Shown: positions 24,233 through 34,379 of the stretch, in pieces
Position numbering within the stretch: the stretch's first letter is position 1
How the letters are laid out: each line of letters starts with the position of its first letter
Assembly: GCA_036346225.1 (NCBI GenBank)
Contig: JARFIW010001489.1
Coordinates: 372,001 to 436,000 of the forward strand
Source of the DNA: Platerodrilus igneus
Lineage: Eukaryota; Arthropoda; Insecta; Coleoptera; Lycidae
Reading direction: 5' to 3'
DNA: 64,000 bases
Program-made: the position numbers and the translations under genes
The notes under the pieces: generated by a model
What the model was told of the DNA's origin: nothing
Seen by the model: the letters and a program-made list of their open reading frames with translations, nothing else
Databases searched by the model: none

Positions 24233-24318
24233 AATGTCACTTCCAAGTACATCAACAGAAGCTGCTTCCGATGTTGAAATCGATGAAAATTTGATCGATA
24301 ATGCATTTACAAAGACGT
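24233..24318 (+). CDS. possible first coding exon, unknown protein
   Basis: ATG opens MSLPSTSTEAASDVEIDE, an S/T-rich then acidic start, and the frame runs to ACAAAGAC followed by GTAAGT, a consensus donor at 24319. I do not recognise it. It lies at the left border of the virus-like cluster and could be the 5' exon of the plus-strand ORFs at 24572 or 30240, but the reading phases do not join cleanly. Confidence 0.35.
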
Positions 24319-24571
24319 AAGTTATTGTCTACAGTTTCATTTGAATAATATATTCTTAAAAATTTCTAAGCTTTTCCACATTTTCAAGCTTAAATATAAG
24401 TAAATATAAGATTGGTGTATCATATAAAAATTAAAACGTACTTTCCTTATTTACGAATGTATGATTGACATTGACAAAACTTGTTAAAGTAAATGAGAAA
24501 TTCCTGGTACCTATAGGTTGATAAAAAATTGAATTTCATTAATAGTGTACACATAATAGCTTTCTTATGTA

Positions 24572-24686
24572 ATGGAGAATCTTAACGGTCATTTGACGGA
24601 TGACGATGAGTTCATGGTATTTGTTGATTTAAGTGAAACTCATAAGGCCCAAAAAGTTTTTAGAAATATAGATATAATCATTGCGG
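24572..24686 (+). CDS. possible coding exon, unknown acidic protein
   Basis: MENLNGHLTDDDEFMVFVDL begins a plus frame that reaches ATCATTGCG followed by GTAAAT, an acceptable donor. It is acidic, with no known domain. Confidence 0.3.
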
Positions 24687-25349
24687 TAAATAAAATATTT
24701 CTTATTTTTGCTGTTTGTATTAGACAACGTGCATTCTATAACGGTTTTGTAACGTCTAACACGTGTTATTAATTTTTACTCTTTTTCCTGATCAAAATTG
24801 GCTGATATCTTATTAGGGTTGGCTTCAGACATTTTCAAAACACACTATTAAAGCACCGAAGACAAGCGAGAAAGCCATAAGTAAAAAACGAGTGACAAAA
24901 CTCTACGTCACGGTTTGTGCATGAGGACACGCGTTACTTAGCGTCTGTGATTAGCTCTCCCGGTTATTTGAACACGTCAAGCTTGCTAAAACAGCTATAA
25001 TTTTGTGGTTATGTTTATCAAAAGTTAGAAGGGTAGTATAATAATTTTCGTTGTAAGATGAGGTTTTCACTAATAAAAGTGACCTTTGTAGAAGTGTCCA
25101 CAATGCTTTTACATTTTATTTAAGTGCCTTGCCATCGTTTGTTGAAGCACTTAACCCTCAGAATTTTGTTTAAGAATACATAGATTGCTTTTACCATTTA
25201 AATTTATAGGTTTACAATATCGCGAATATTTTAAACGCAAGACCAACAGTAATACAATTTGAAATACACACATTAAAATGAGTCGTGAAAAATGTTGTTT
25301 AGGAAATGACATAATAAAAGAACACACATTCTAAAACGTTACATATTCG

Positions 25350-25925
25350 AGACAAATTATGTCACAAGTGCAAATACGTCTATTTAGCTAAGTAAAGTTG
25401 ATCAAGGTTCTATTTATTTTCAGCTGCATAGTGTAAATGACATACTAATTACACTCATCCTTAATGTATTGAACAATGACACTCTTATTTATTTACAAAC
25501 AGAAATGTGTTATATTTAGATGCGTTTTGATTTGAATTGTGTATGCAAAAACTAAATCATTGAAGAAAATGACCAAGTTTAATAAAATCACTAATTCTAT
25601 TAAAAAATACAATTATTTCCAAGAAGTGTCATGCTAGTAGCTCGATGTGACGTATCATTGTATTCTTCCATAACCTTAGGTAAAGTATCCCACCATCTAT
25701 GACTGCATTGCAAGTAAAATCTTTTGAACAACATGTTTTTGATTGTTCATATTAATCTTTCGCAGAAGAGCCGGCTTTGATTGCGGGTACGTAGAATAAA
25801 GGTTTAACTTTTATTTCATCGGGTTTTAGGTATTCAAAAAAGCGCGCAGGTAAAAAATAAAAAAATCATCACTTTCAACAATAGCACGACCTCCACACTT
25901 TGTCGACACTGACTTGATTTTTAAG
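25350..25925 (-). pseudogene. family B gene, left copy, 3' part and 3' flank
   Basis: The reverse complement aligns with 42520-43230 and with 44430-44560 at roughly 75-85 percent by eye. The coding end (about 25690-25925) reads, with a stop and frame breaks, SVSTKCGGRAIVESDD and a Leu-rich RAF block. The flank 25350-25690 matches the 3' flank of the copy at 42720-43230. The gene is cut at 25926-25929 by an LTR element; its 5' part resumes at 30095. Confidence 0.7.
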
Positions 25926-25929
25926 ATAC

Positions 25930-27005
25930 TATTACACTCATGATCGCATGCAATGCACTGAGCGGACAGCGAAACGTAAGTCTGACCATATCAGAGTACA
26001 CGTGCTGAGCACAGAACAACTTTTACTAAAAATCGGGAAACCAACATTTTTCAAATTTTGAATAATCAAAATTTACAACCTAAAACTAACAAAGCAATTC
26101 ATTGGTTAACTTTCTGATAAGCGTTTTTCAACTCACGATGGATAGCGACCTTAAGACTATAAATACAAATTCAATTTCTGCATAAATCAGTCCTAGTGCT
26201 CATCATAGCCTGGGGTTCACCTCTCCTCTGCAGTGCTCATCATAGCCTGTGAAAACCTTTCCAAAGCGACGCTCGCCATAGCACGTTTAATCCTAACGCA
26301 GTGCTCACCATAGCCTGCGTCCTGCCTTAAACGTTACCCTATCCGCCGCCGTACCTGGAAGCCGTCGTCGTAATTCATCCACACACAATTGACAAGCACG
26401 TACGAACGCTCAGCTCAGTTCCATACTGCACCGACGTCGTTATTGTGATTACATTCGTCAAGCTCTACCACAGGGACGACATCCCCGTAGAAGCATCAAC
26501 CCTACGACGCCGCCAGAGACTTCAGAAGACACTGAACATCTTCTGACCCTTTTTTTTTGTATATATTTGTAAATAGTAGTTTTTAAGTGCATATAATTTT
26601 CAGTTCATAATTGCTTTAACGTAATTTCTACCCACCACTAAACACACGAAGATTACCGACGAGAGCCGAACACCACCGAAGATGTCTGGACCTCGCCGAC
26701 CTCTATATATGTCTTAATCTTCGCTGTTAAGTTCACACGGGGCCTCTGAAGCAACATCCGAAGCTTCCCGAAGAAAGCCGAAGCCTTCCGAAGACCTACC
26801 CACCCCACTAAATGGTGCATATAATTTACTCCTGGCTCCACAGCCCCAGGAAGTCATCAGAAGCCATCCTAACAATTGAAACCATTTAATTTCACTTTTA
26901 TTATTATGTTTATTTGGATTTATAATGACTTTTCTTATGTTTATTAAACAATGATTTAAGCCAAGCCTACTTGCTTACAGACGCCGCCCCCATCGAACGA
27001 TAACA
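25930..27005 (+). repeat. 5' LTR
   Basis: Direct repeat of 29017-30094 with a few percent difference by eye. Just after the start site it carries four spaced copies of a GTGCTCATCATAGCCTG-like motif (26196, 26232, about 26271 and 26300). Confidence 0.9.
26158..26192 (+). promoter_or_regulatory. LTR core promoter (TATA + initiator)
   Basis: TATAAATA at 26158-26165 and TCAGTC at 26187-26192, with the initiator A 31 bp from the TATA start. The same pair is kept in the 3' LTR at 29246-29253 and 29275-29280. This places the U3/R border at about 26188. Confidence 0.7.
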
Positions 27006-27015
27006 AACGATAACA

Positions 27016-27036
27016 AATGTCGCCCAACGTGTCTGG
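27016..27036 (+). promoter_or_regulatory. primer-binding site
   Basis: TGTCGCCCAACGTGTCTGGG, some 12 bp inside the LTR, resembles the TGGCGCCCAACGTG start of tRNA-Lys-type primer-binding sites, with one difference in the first 14 bases. The intervening AACGATAACA duplicates the end of the LTR. Confidence 0.6.
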
Positions 27037-27225
27037 GCCGTCTTCATAAGAAGATTTTGCAAACAACGCGCTTGCAAGGACCACCATCAAGCCCGAGACG
27101 AAGACTCAAGTCATCTCTAACGTCCAGCCGGACACCAACCAGCCGCCTCCAACCCAGGAGGCCACTCAATCAACAGTTCTGGGACTGCAACAACTTAGTG
27201 GCGCTCAACAATACTGATCAACAAA

Positions 27226-27531
27226 ATGGCCACAACAGCCACCCCCGTGGCAGAGAGACCTACATTCTCTGGCACCCTCCTGGAGGATCCCAACGAATTC
27301 CTCCAGCAGATGGAAGCGATGAATGCGGATGTACCGACGACAACCGCACGATTCCGAGGCCAAGCAGCTACATGGTGGAAACCGTATGCCATGTTCCAGC
27401 CTACCTATGTCGAGTTCCGAAGGTTCTTTTTGGATAAGTACAGCAGTACAACCAGAGACTCGGAAAACAGCACCCCGAACGAGCCACGCCAGACTACAGG
27501 CCGGTCGGGCGCAACGAACTGGCACAACTAA
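27226..27531 (+). pseudogene. gag-like capsid fragment
   Basis: A 101-codon frame starts MATTATPVAERPTFSG and includes FRGQAATWWKPY and FRRFFLDKYSS. The latter two resemble the W..F...F...Y pattern of retrotransposon Gag capsids. There is no zinc knuckle; it stops after a Pro/Arg-rich tail. Confidence 0.55.
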
Positions 27532-27680
27532 CCGACGATGACCCACTACCAAGGATCCCCGTCACATTCTTAGTAGTTGCAGACCTTGCTGAGGATGTCA
27601 TTCCCGGCGAACCATGGCTACAGACGAGCAGACCACGAGCAACCCACACAACCCGTGTCGTTCTGCCTAATGTTGTGCAA
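27532..27680 (+). pseudogene. protease-like remnant
   Basis: Reading across, VTFLVVADLAEDVIPGEPWL resembles the D(V/I)I(L/P)G..(W/F)L second half of a gypsy protease. There is no DTG. It joins directly to the tandem repeats. Confidence 0.35.
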
Positions 27681-27713
27681 CGCGCACAACCGGAAAGGAA
27701 CACCTACGGACGG

Positions 27714-29095
27714 ATGTCTCAAGAAAAGGTGCTCTTTCAACAAGCAGCAAGCGACCCCAGAAGGGTTCGACGCCGCCACACGACGGTGACGCCCGTCACC
27801 GCCACACCAACTGCAGCTAAGCAGTTAACAAACGAATTCTTGCCAGCAGCCCTTGGGAAGGATTCCCACCAGTGATCAATGGGTCAGCTCTGCCTACTGC
27901 CGCCACCGGCATCATCCCATTATCACTGAACACAGCGACAGAAAGGTATACCTAAGGACGGATGTCCCAAGAAGAGGTGCCCTTTCACTCGCAACAAGCA
28001 GCAAGCGACCACAGAAAAGTCCAACGCCGCCACACGACGGTGACGCCCGTCACCGCCACACCAACTGCAGCTAAACAGTTCACAGACGAATTCTTGCCCA
28101 GCAGCCCTTGGGAAGGATTCCCACCAGTGATCAATGGGTCAGCTCCGCCTACTGCCGCCACCGGCACCAGCCTATTATCACTGAACACAGAGACAGAAAG
28201 GTATACCTACGGACGGATGTCCCAAGAAAAGGTGCCCTTTCACTCGCAACAAGCAGCAAGCGACCACAGAAAGATCCAACGCCGCCACACGATGGTGACG
28301 CCCTTCACCGCCAAACCAACTGCCACTAAGCAGTTCACAGACAAATTCTTCCCCAACCGCCTTTGGGAACAATCCACACCAGTGATCAGTGGGTCAGCAC
28401 CGCCTACTGCCAGCACCAGCACCAGCCCATTATCACTGAAAGTAGAAACATGCAGAGCACGAGCTAACTACACAGCCCGTGTCGAGCAGCCTAATATTGT
28501 GCAAAGCGCACAAACAGAAAGGAACACCTATGGATGGATGTCTCAAGAAAAGGTGCCCTTTCAATCGCAACAAGCAGCGAACGGCCACAGAAAGGTCCAA
28601 CGCCGCTACACGACGGTGACGTTCGTTGCCGTCCAACCAACTGCAACTACGCAGTTCACAGACGAATTCTCACCCAGCCGCCTTTGGGAAGAATTCCCAC
28701 CAGTGATGAATGGATCAGCACCGCCTACTGCCGCCACCGGCACCAGCCCATCATCACTGAACATAGAAACACGCAGACCACGAGCTAGCCACACAGCCAG
28801 TGTCGACCTGCCAAATATTGTGCAACGCGCACAAACAGAAAGGAGTACCTACGAACGGATATCCCAAGCAGAGGCGCCCTTTCAACCACAAGTAGCTGGC
28901 AATCATGGTGAAGTCCGACGCCGCCGCACAAAACGCAAACGTAGATACTTTAATCACAAAGCCCCGCCGCTTCTTCGCAACAACATAGCTACGCTACCAC
29001 CTTCAGCGAGGGGGAATATTACAATCATGATCGCATGCAATGCACTGAGCGGACAGCGAAACGTAAGTTTGACTATATCAGAATACACGTGCTGA
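27714..29095 (+). CDS. tandem-repeat ORF inside the LTR element
   Basis: A frame of 377 codons (27962-29095) contains four units, each starting (M/I)SQEEVPFHSQQA, then QRRHTTVTPV, then TPTAAKQFTDEF, then NGSAPPTAATGTS. A fifth, frame-shifted unit starts at 27714. Unit starts at 27714, 27962, 28217, 28538 and 28859 give lengths of 248, 255, 321 and 321 bp; the long units include an extra TARVEQPNIVQ block. Apart from the first step the lengths are multiples of three, which suggests the frame has mattered. It is rich in T, A, P, S and basic residues. Function unknown. Confidence 0.7.
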
Positions 29096-30094
29096 GCACA
29101 GAACAACTTTTACTAAGAATCGGAAAACCAACATTTTTCAAATTTTGAATAATCAAAATTTACAAATCTAAAACTAATAAAGCAATTCATTGGTTAACTT
29201 TCTGATAAGCGTTTTTCAACACACGATGGATAACGACCTAAAGACTATAAATACAAATTCAATTTCTGCATAAATCAGTCCTAGTGCTCATCATAGCCTG
29301 GGGTTCACCTCTCCTCCGCAGTGCTCATCATAGCCTGTGAAAACCTTTCCAAAGCGGCGCTCTCCATAGCACGTTTAATCCTAACGCAGTGCTCACCATA
29401 GCCTGCGTCCTGCCTTAAATGTTACCCTATCCGCCGCCGTACCTGGAGGCCGTCGTCGTAATTCATCCACACACAATTGACAAGCACGTACGAACGCTCA
29501 GCTCAGTTCCATACTGCACCGACGTCGTTATTGTGATTACATTCGTCAAGCTCTACCACAGGGACGACATCCCCGTAGAAGCATCAACCCCACGACGCCG
29601 CCAGAGACTTCAGAAGACACCGAATATCTTCTGACCCTTTGCTTTTGTATATATCTTGTAAGTAGTAGTTTTTAAGTGCATATAATTTTCAGTTCATAAT
29701 TACTTTAACGTAATTTCTACCCTCCACTAAACACACGAAGATTACCGACGAGAGCCGAACACCACCGAAGATGTCCGGACCTCGCCGACCTGTATATATG
29801 TCTTAATCTTCGCTGTTAAGTTCACACTGGGCCTCTGAAGCAACATCCAAAGCTTCCCGAAAAAAGCCGAAGCCTTCCGAAGACTTACACACCTCACTAA
29901 ATGGTGCATACAATTTACTCCTGGCTCCACAGCCACAGGAAGTCATCAGAAGCCATCCTAACAATTGAAACCATTTAATTTCACTTTTATTATTATGTTT
30001 ATTTGGATTTATAATGACTTTTCTTATGTTTATTAAACAATGATTTAAGCCAAGCCTACTTGCTTACAGACGCCGCCCCCATCGAACGATAACA
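29017..30094 (+). repeat. 3' LTR
   Basis: Partner of 25930-27005. The preceding AGCGAGGGGGAA (29005-29016) is a good polypurine tract. The TATA and TCAGTC core is at 29246-29280. Confidence 0.9.
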
Positions 30095-30098
30095 ATAC

Positions 30099-30258
30099 AA
30101 TATTTTCTATCGGTGGGAAGGTCAGATGCACTTATGGTAGTGTTATGCTTCATATTCATATTTAATTTTGTAAAATCCATAATTTTATATGATACGAAAA
30201 TAAGGAATAAAACAAATAAAGTGTTAACAATTTTAAAGTAGAAATTTAAATATTACAA
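30099..30258 (-). pseudogene. family B gene, left copy, 5' part
   Basis: The reverse complement matches 44275-44435: upstream AAATTTCTACTTTAAA.TTGTTAACAC, then ATGGATTTTACAAAATTAAA, encoding MDFTKLNMNMK. Similarity stops at about 30258. The 3' AG-type acceptor kept at 44341-44352 is lost here (TTGCCAG is changed), so this copy is probably not spliced correctly. Confidence 0.7.
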
Positions 30259-30868
30259 ATGACGCAGCGTATGAAGAATGTATAAACGCAGCAATTCAGT
30301 TAGAGCGAACCAAGTTGTTATTTGAAAAGCTATACTCCATAACAAAATCTTCTTCCAAAATCATAATTGTAGACCTGAATCTGTTCGACGTTTATAAAAT
30401 AACTTTCAGATTTGTTGACATCATTTTGCAGACCGTACTTGATGTATTCCTTAACGTATTTAGGAAGTTTATATCAAATCTTCCATATATTATACGCACT
30501 ATGGAAGGTGACGTGCGAAATCAGATATGCAAATTTGGCAACTTGCGCTTTTATTTAAATAAGGATTGTTTAGTGAAGATGGTGACATTTGATGAGAATT
30601 ATATATTATTTACCAAAGGAACTTTAGAACACTTTTAGAGATACCTCAAATCGTTATCAACTACGCTAATGCTTTAAGAGGACTAACGGAAAACGGTACT
30701 CCTAATATAGATCTGTTTCTCTTAGATGTAGCAATGGAAAGGTATAATAGGAATGATGTTTTACAGAATCTCACACATGATATAATTAAAAGCAAATACA
30801 GCAATAGCGATATTGAAGGTTATGTTATACGAATTTATAAGAACCTATCCAAGATTGTTTGAAAACTG
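30240..30868 (+). CDS. hypothetical protein, virus-like cluster
   Basis: An open frame runs from about 30247 to 30638 with one frameshift at a T run (30635-30638), then on to the TGA at 30860. Pieces include YEECINAAIQLERTKLLFEK, IRTMEGDVRNQICKFGN, CLVKMVTFDENYILFTK and IDLFLLDVAMERYN. There are no stops apart from the frame break, and composition is protein-like, with an aliphatic central segment (about FVDIILQTVLDVFLNVF) that could be amphipathic or membrane-associated. The first ATG in frame is at 30315, but the frame extends upstream to an AG, so this may be a 3' exon. AATAAA signals follow at about 31050-31080. Family not recognised. Confidence 0.5.
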
Positions 30869-31258
30869 TATTTGTAGACAAGTTGACTAAATGGAAGTGT
30901 ACAAAAAGTTACCATTCCGCGCATTTACGAGCGATGTTTAAATTTTAAACTATAGATTTTAGAGAAATTTCTACAACTATAATCCTGCATATTACAGTTT
31001 ATCTTCTTATATTTCTAAATTGTTGTATTTCAACTAAAAATATTAATAGCTGTAAATAAAATTATGTTATAATTTTAAATAAAATGATTCTAGTTAATAA
31101 TTTCGTAAAACGTTTATAGCATCCTTTTAATAAATACACATCTTTGTTATAATTCTCTTCATAAGAACTTAGATACCCATTTCAGTTATGTGGATATTTG
31201 AAAAATTAAACATTAATAATGTATACTTTATATTTTATAACATAAACAAGTTAATATA

Positions 31259-32231
31259 CAGAGTGGTAGAAAAGTCCCGGAACGGTCAAATATTTTGGGA
31301 AATACTCATCGCATCAAAAAAAGAAAAAATACGTGTTCAATATTTTTTTAAAAGCTATCCAATGACACCAAAATTGAACCCCCACCCCACCCCCTGGGGG
31401 TAGGAGTGGGGCAACTTTCAAAGTTTAAGTGGAAACCACCATTTGTTATTGCAGATTCGGATTCCGCAGGATAAATTACCCCAAATTGACCCACGATACA
31501 AGCCATTTTGGATGATAGAAGGCGTTGTAATTGATAAAACTAAAATAGGGTACAAAAACATTTGAAATCGAAAAATGTTAGACTTACATTCATTTTTAGT
31601 ATTCATTTCGTTACTAGCTTTTGAAATTATTTCGTGATGTTTCTGTCTGAAAGAGAACGAATAATTGTCCTGATGATGCGGGGGTATGGAGATAAAGAAA
31701 GATCATTGCAGCAAGTCGCAGATTTATTCAATGAAGTCAATGCTGAACGTCAACCGATTTCTAAGTCTACTGTGAGTCGAACAGTGAATCGTTTTGAGCG
31801 AACTGGTTCGGTGAAGGATGAACCAAGATCTGGAAGACCTAAAAGCGCGACAAATGATCAATTTGAACACCTTCGGCGGTAATTTCGTTATGTATAAAAT
31901 AAATAATTTATTATTTTACTTCTTTTATTTTCTGATCCATCAATTCTTCTAGAAATAGTTAATTTTTGTCGATTGCAGCGCCATCTGCAAAAAACCTAAA
32001 AAAATTATGACTAACATTTTGTGGCGAATCCGAATCTGCAATAACAAATGGGGATTTCTACTTAAACTTTTAAAGTTGCTTTACCCCTACCCCAGGGGGT
32101 GGGGGTGGAGGTTCAATTTTGGTGTCATTGGATAGCTTTTAAAAAAATATTGAACACGTATTTTTTCTTTTTTTGATGCGATGAGTATTTCCCAAAATAT
32201 TTGACCGTTCCGGGACTTGTCTACCACTCTG
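31259..32231 (+). mobile_element. Tc1/mariner-type element with ~200-bp inverted repeats
   Basis: 973 bp flanked by TA (31257-31258 and 32232-32233). The ends read CAGAGTGGTAGAAAAGTCCC and its inverse, and inverted similarity continues for about 200 bp (31259-31456 against 32026-32231), including a C-rich CCACCCCACCCCCTGGGGG block. Inside is only the N-terminal DNA-binding part of a transposase, so it is an internally deleted copy. Confidence 0.93.
31634..31882 (+). CDS. transposase N-terminal helix-turn-helix remnant
   Basis: 82 codons: FLSERERIIVLMMRGYGDKE starts the first helices, SKSTVSRTVNRFERTGSV is a helix-turn-helix recognition region, and EPRSGRPKSAT is the GRP-type linker that follows it in Tc1/mariner-type transposases. 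There is no catalytic DDE/D domain: it ends at a stop shortly after the linker. It could bind the inverted repeats without cutting. Confidence 0.75.
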   Translation: MMFLSERERIIVLMMRGYGDKERSLQQVADLFNEVNAERQPISKSTVSRTVNRFERTGSVKDEPRSGRPKSATNDQFEHLRR

Positions 32232-32302
32232 TATACAAAGTAATTTCTAAATTCACATCATTCATTTCTTATGATAGTGGTTGAGGTGGTTAAATTTTTG
32301 CT

Positions 32303-32491
32303 TTAAAACTTACAATTTAGTATATATTCCATCTGAGTATCTGCCAACAGTTTTATAAACCCCATCTCCTCGATTATTTCCATAAAATTTTTCAAATCTT
32401 TGGGCATTACTGACACAACAGTACAGTCCTGTATTGCATCCTCGTATGACTGACACATTTTTCTCCTTCTATAGAAAACCGTTGCCGGCAT
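32303..32491 (-). CDS. small hypothetical protein (62 aa), virus-like cluster
   Basis: The intact minus ORF begins MPATVFYRRRKMCQSYEDAI and ends LADTQMEYILNCKF; basic N-terminus, mixed charge. No recognisable domain. It lies just past the mariner-type element and in the same direction as the ATPase gene upstream. Confidence 0.4.
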   Translation of the reverse strand: MPATVFYRRRKMCQSYEDAIQDCTVVSVMPKDLKNFMEIIEEMGFIKLLADTQMEYILNCKF

Positions 32492-32795
32492 TTTGCTTTT
32501 TTACTGGTAGAGCATAGCGAAATCTTTGAATAACCTTTCCAAAGTCTTTATACATATTTGTTTAATCGTCTCTTTAAACTGTATAATCGACAAATTATAA
32601 CTTTTACGCAAACAGTCGTTTTACATGAGCTACTCTTGTTCGGATATACCCCGATTGTGTCCGATTTGGGTGCACGCACAAAATAACAGGTTGGGAATGT
32701 ATCCTATGAACTAATTCATTACATTCCTTAGGAAAATGCTAAAGACTTTAAAAATAATTATAACTCTTGTTAGACCTCTAGTGTCAGGATAAACG

Positions 32796-32924
32796 CTATG
32801 CCTTTGGATACTTGTTGGTAAGTAGTATATCCTTTTTGCGTTCCACAAACTTGTTTTGCACAGCATCTTGAATAAGCGGAAGTTTACATTTATTTGCAAT
32901 AAAATCTTTAACGTCCGGCATCAT
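32796..32924 (-). CDS. small hypothetical protein (42 aa), virus-like cluster
   Basis: Minus ORF starting MMPDVKDFIANKCKLPLIQD, ending KDILLTNKYPKA. It starts 18 bp after the ATPase stop, in the same direction. Not recognised; could be the C-terminal remnant of a longer protein. Confidence 0.35.
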   Translation of the reverse strand: MMPDVKDFIANKCKLPLIQDAVQNKFVERKKDILLTNKYPKA

Positions 32925-32941
32925 GAAACTTGGGATTGGGG

Positions 32942-33819
32942 TTAACCATCAACGTCTTTTTCTATATTTATATACTCATCGAAATTTTTCTTATATTGCC
33001 CTCTATCGACATCAAAATCTTTTACAATAGTAATAAAGCAATGTTTCGAGTCACCACCATTCCAGCATTGCTGGCAAATTTCTTTATATTTTATAAAGAG
33101 CATATCACCGCCAACATGATTTAGAAAGATATGCCAAAGATTTGCATCATCCTGCTTCCATAATGAAATAACATTAGCGTTATCTCTAAGTCCGTGCTTT
33201 ACTGTGCTGGCATACGTTTGACATAAGTAAAAGGAATCAATACTCTTATGTCTACCAAAGGATAAAAACTGCACAATCTTGTTTTGTTTGTTTGCAGGTA
33301 TATCATCAAAGATAATAATTGAATCGTCTTTATCATTCTGTGGCCCAATCAAATCATCATAGTTTTCAAATTCGTGGTAACCAATTTCTTCTCTTAAAGG
33401 TTCAAATACACTTCTTAACAGTTAATACTTTGGCTGATATAAACTTTTAAAAAACACATAAATGTTTTGGAATCTAAGTCCATTCTCATGTAAAATGATA
33501 GATATTAGAGGGCTAGTTTTTCCACAACTCGATGGTCCGGCGAATATTGCCCTTATATTGGATGGGAACAAAGATCCATGTTTACCAACTTTCTTTGCAC
33601 TAGAAGTGATTTATGCATCAAAGTTTTGTATAGGTATTTTAACTTCTTGTCTTGCAGCTTCCATTTCCGGAATATTTGATTCTCTATTTTTATTTCGAGT
33701 TTATCGAGGTGATCGCGTAGCGTTGTTCTAGGTACATTGTACAACCTACTAGCTTTACGTGTATTTAACACACCTTGCCGAATTTCACTAATTGCTTTCT
33801 CTAAAGCTTGCTTGTACAT
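32942..33819 (-). pseudogene. pipsqueak-HTH plus A32-like packaging-type ATPase
   Basis: Starts at the ATG at 33819, 23 bp from the predicted initiator. Order on the minus strand: a psq-type helix-turn-helix (ALEKAISEIRQGVLNTRKAS then VPRTTLRDHL), a linker, a Walker A P-loop FAGPSSCGKT (about 33520) followed by NGLRFQNIYVFFKSLYQPKY, and Walker B SIIIFDDIP (about 33310) with FLSFGRHKSIDSFYLCQTYA and a C-terminal NFDEYINI. The order and spacing match A32/FtsK-HerA-type genome-packaging ATPases of large DNA viruses and Polinton-like elements. Breaks: a frame change at about 33670, one in-frame TAA, and another frame change at about 33425. The ATPase catalytic motifs look intact. A partial second copy is at 34105. 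Confidence 0.72.
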
Positions 33820-33838
33820 CTTTCAAATATACAGCTAA

Positions 33839-33873
33839 GACTGATTCAAAATTTCAAAAAGCAGTCTTTTATA
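33839..33873 (-). promoter_or_regulatory. TATA + initiator promoter of the ATPase gene
   Basis: On the minus strand TATAAAAG (33873-33866) and TCAGTC (33844-33839) place the initiator A 31 bp from the TATA start, 23 bp ahead of the ATG at 33819. Confidence 0.65.
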
Positions 33874-33884
33874 CTAAGTAGTCC

Positions 33885-34035
33885 ATCCTCACCCGCCCCC
33901 CTCCCGCCCAACCATCCGGCCAACTGCCCGTCCGCCACCCGCCCACCTGCCCGCCCACTCGCCTGCCAGCCCGCCAACCCAGCCGCCACCCGCCCACACA
34001 TCCTACCCGCCTACCACCCCACCCGTCCATCCGTC
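33885..34035. repeat. C-rich degenerate CCGCC/CCACC tract
   Basis: About 150 bp of short C-runs (units like CCCGCCCA, CCACCCGCC) inside strongly AT-rich DNA. The minus strand is a dense series of GGG runs, immediately upstream of the ATPase promoter. Confidence 0.9.
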
Positions 34036-34104
34036 AAACTATGTAGTTAGAACATCAAAACTTATGATATAATTAAAATAACATAGATTGTAAACTTTTG
34101 ACCA

Positions 34105-34230
34105 TTTATGTCATCGCAAATATTTATATACTCGTCGAAATTCTTCATATACCGTCCTTTATCAATATTAAAATCTTTGACAATAGTTATAAAAATATGT
34201 TCCGAGTCACCATCATTCCAAACCACTTTA
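34105..34230 (-). pseudogene. ATPase C-terminal fragment, second copy
   Basis: The minus strand encodes WNDGDSEHIFITIVKDFNID and NFDEYINI, matching the last 35-40 residues of the ATPase at 32942-33060 (GGDSKHCFITIVKDFDVD). No other part of the gene is next to it. Confidence 0.75.
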
Positions 34231-34379
34231 GCTTACCATTAATTAAAAGAGTCAAATCAATATAAAAATTTATTTAGAACTACAAAATCATGTTAATTAA
34301 AGAATCAAATTAATATAAATTCAAAAAATAGTATTCTTTAAAATATAAACGTTTTGCTTGGCACAGTTCAGAAAATAAA

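Larger units (their letters stand above)
25930..30094 (+). mobile_element. non-autonomous LTR retrotransposon with a tandem-repeat ORF
   Basis: 4165 bp with 1.08-kb LTRs (25930-27005 and 29017-30094) starting TATTACA and ending GATAACA. The 4-bp target duplication ATAC lies at 25926-25929 and 30095-30098. The paralogous uninterrupted gene at 44440 confirms the empty site. The internal region is only about 2.0 kb, with gag-like and protease-like remnants and a repeat array but no RT or integrase. It would depend on another element's enzymes. Confidence 0.92.

Noticed and set aside
24233..30868. One spliced plus-strand gene joining 24233, 24572 and 30240
   Set aside because: Reading phases at the visible donors and possible acceptors do not match, so I kept the pieces separate.
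33808..34050. 80-codon plus ORF rich in P and A
   Set aside because: It is a translation of the C-rich tract and overlaps the ATPase promoter; no coding signal apart from composition.
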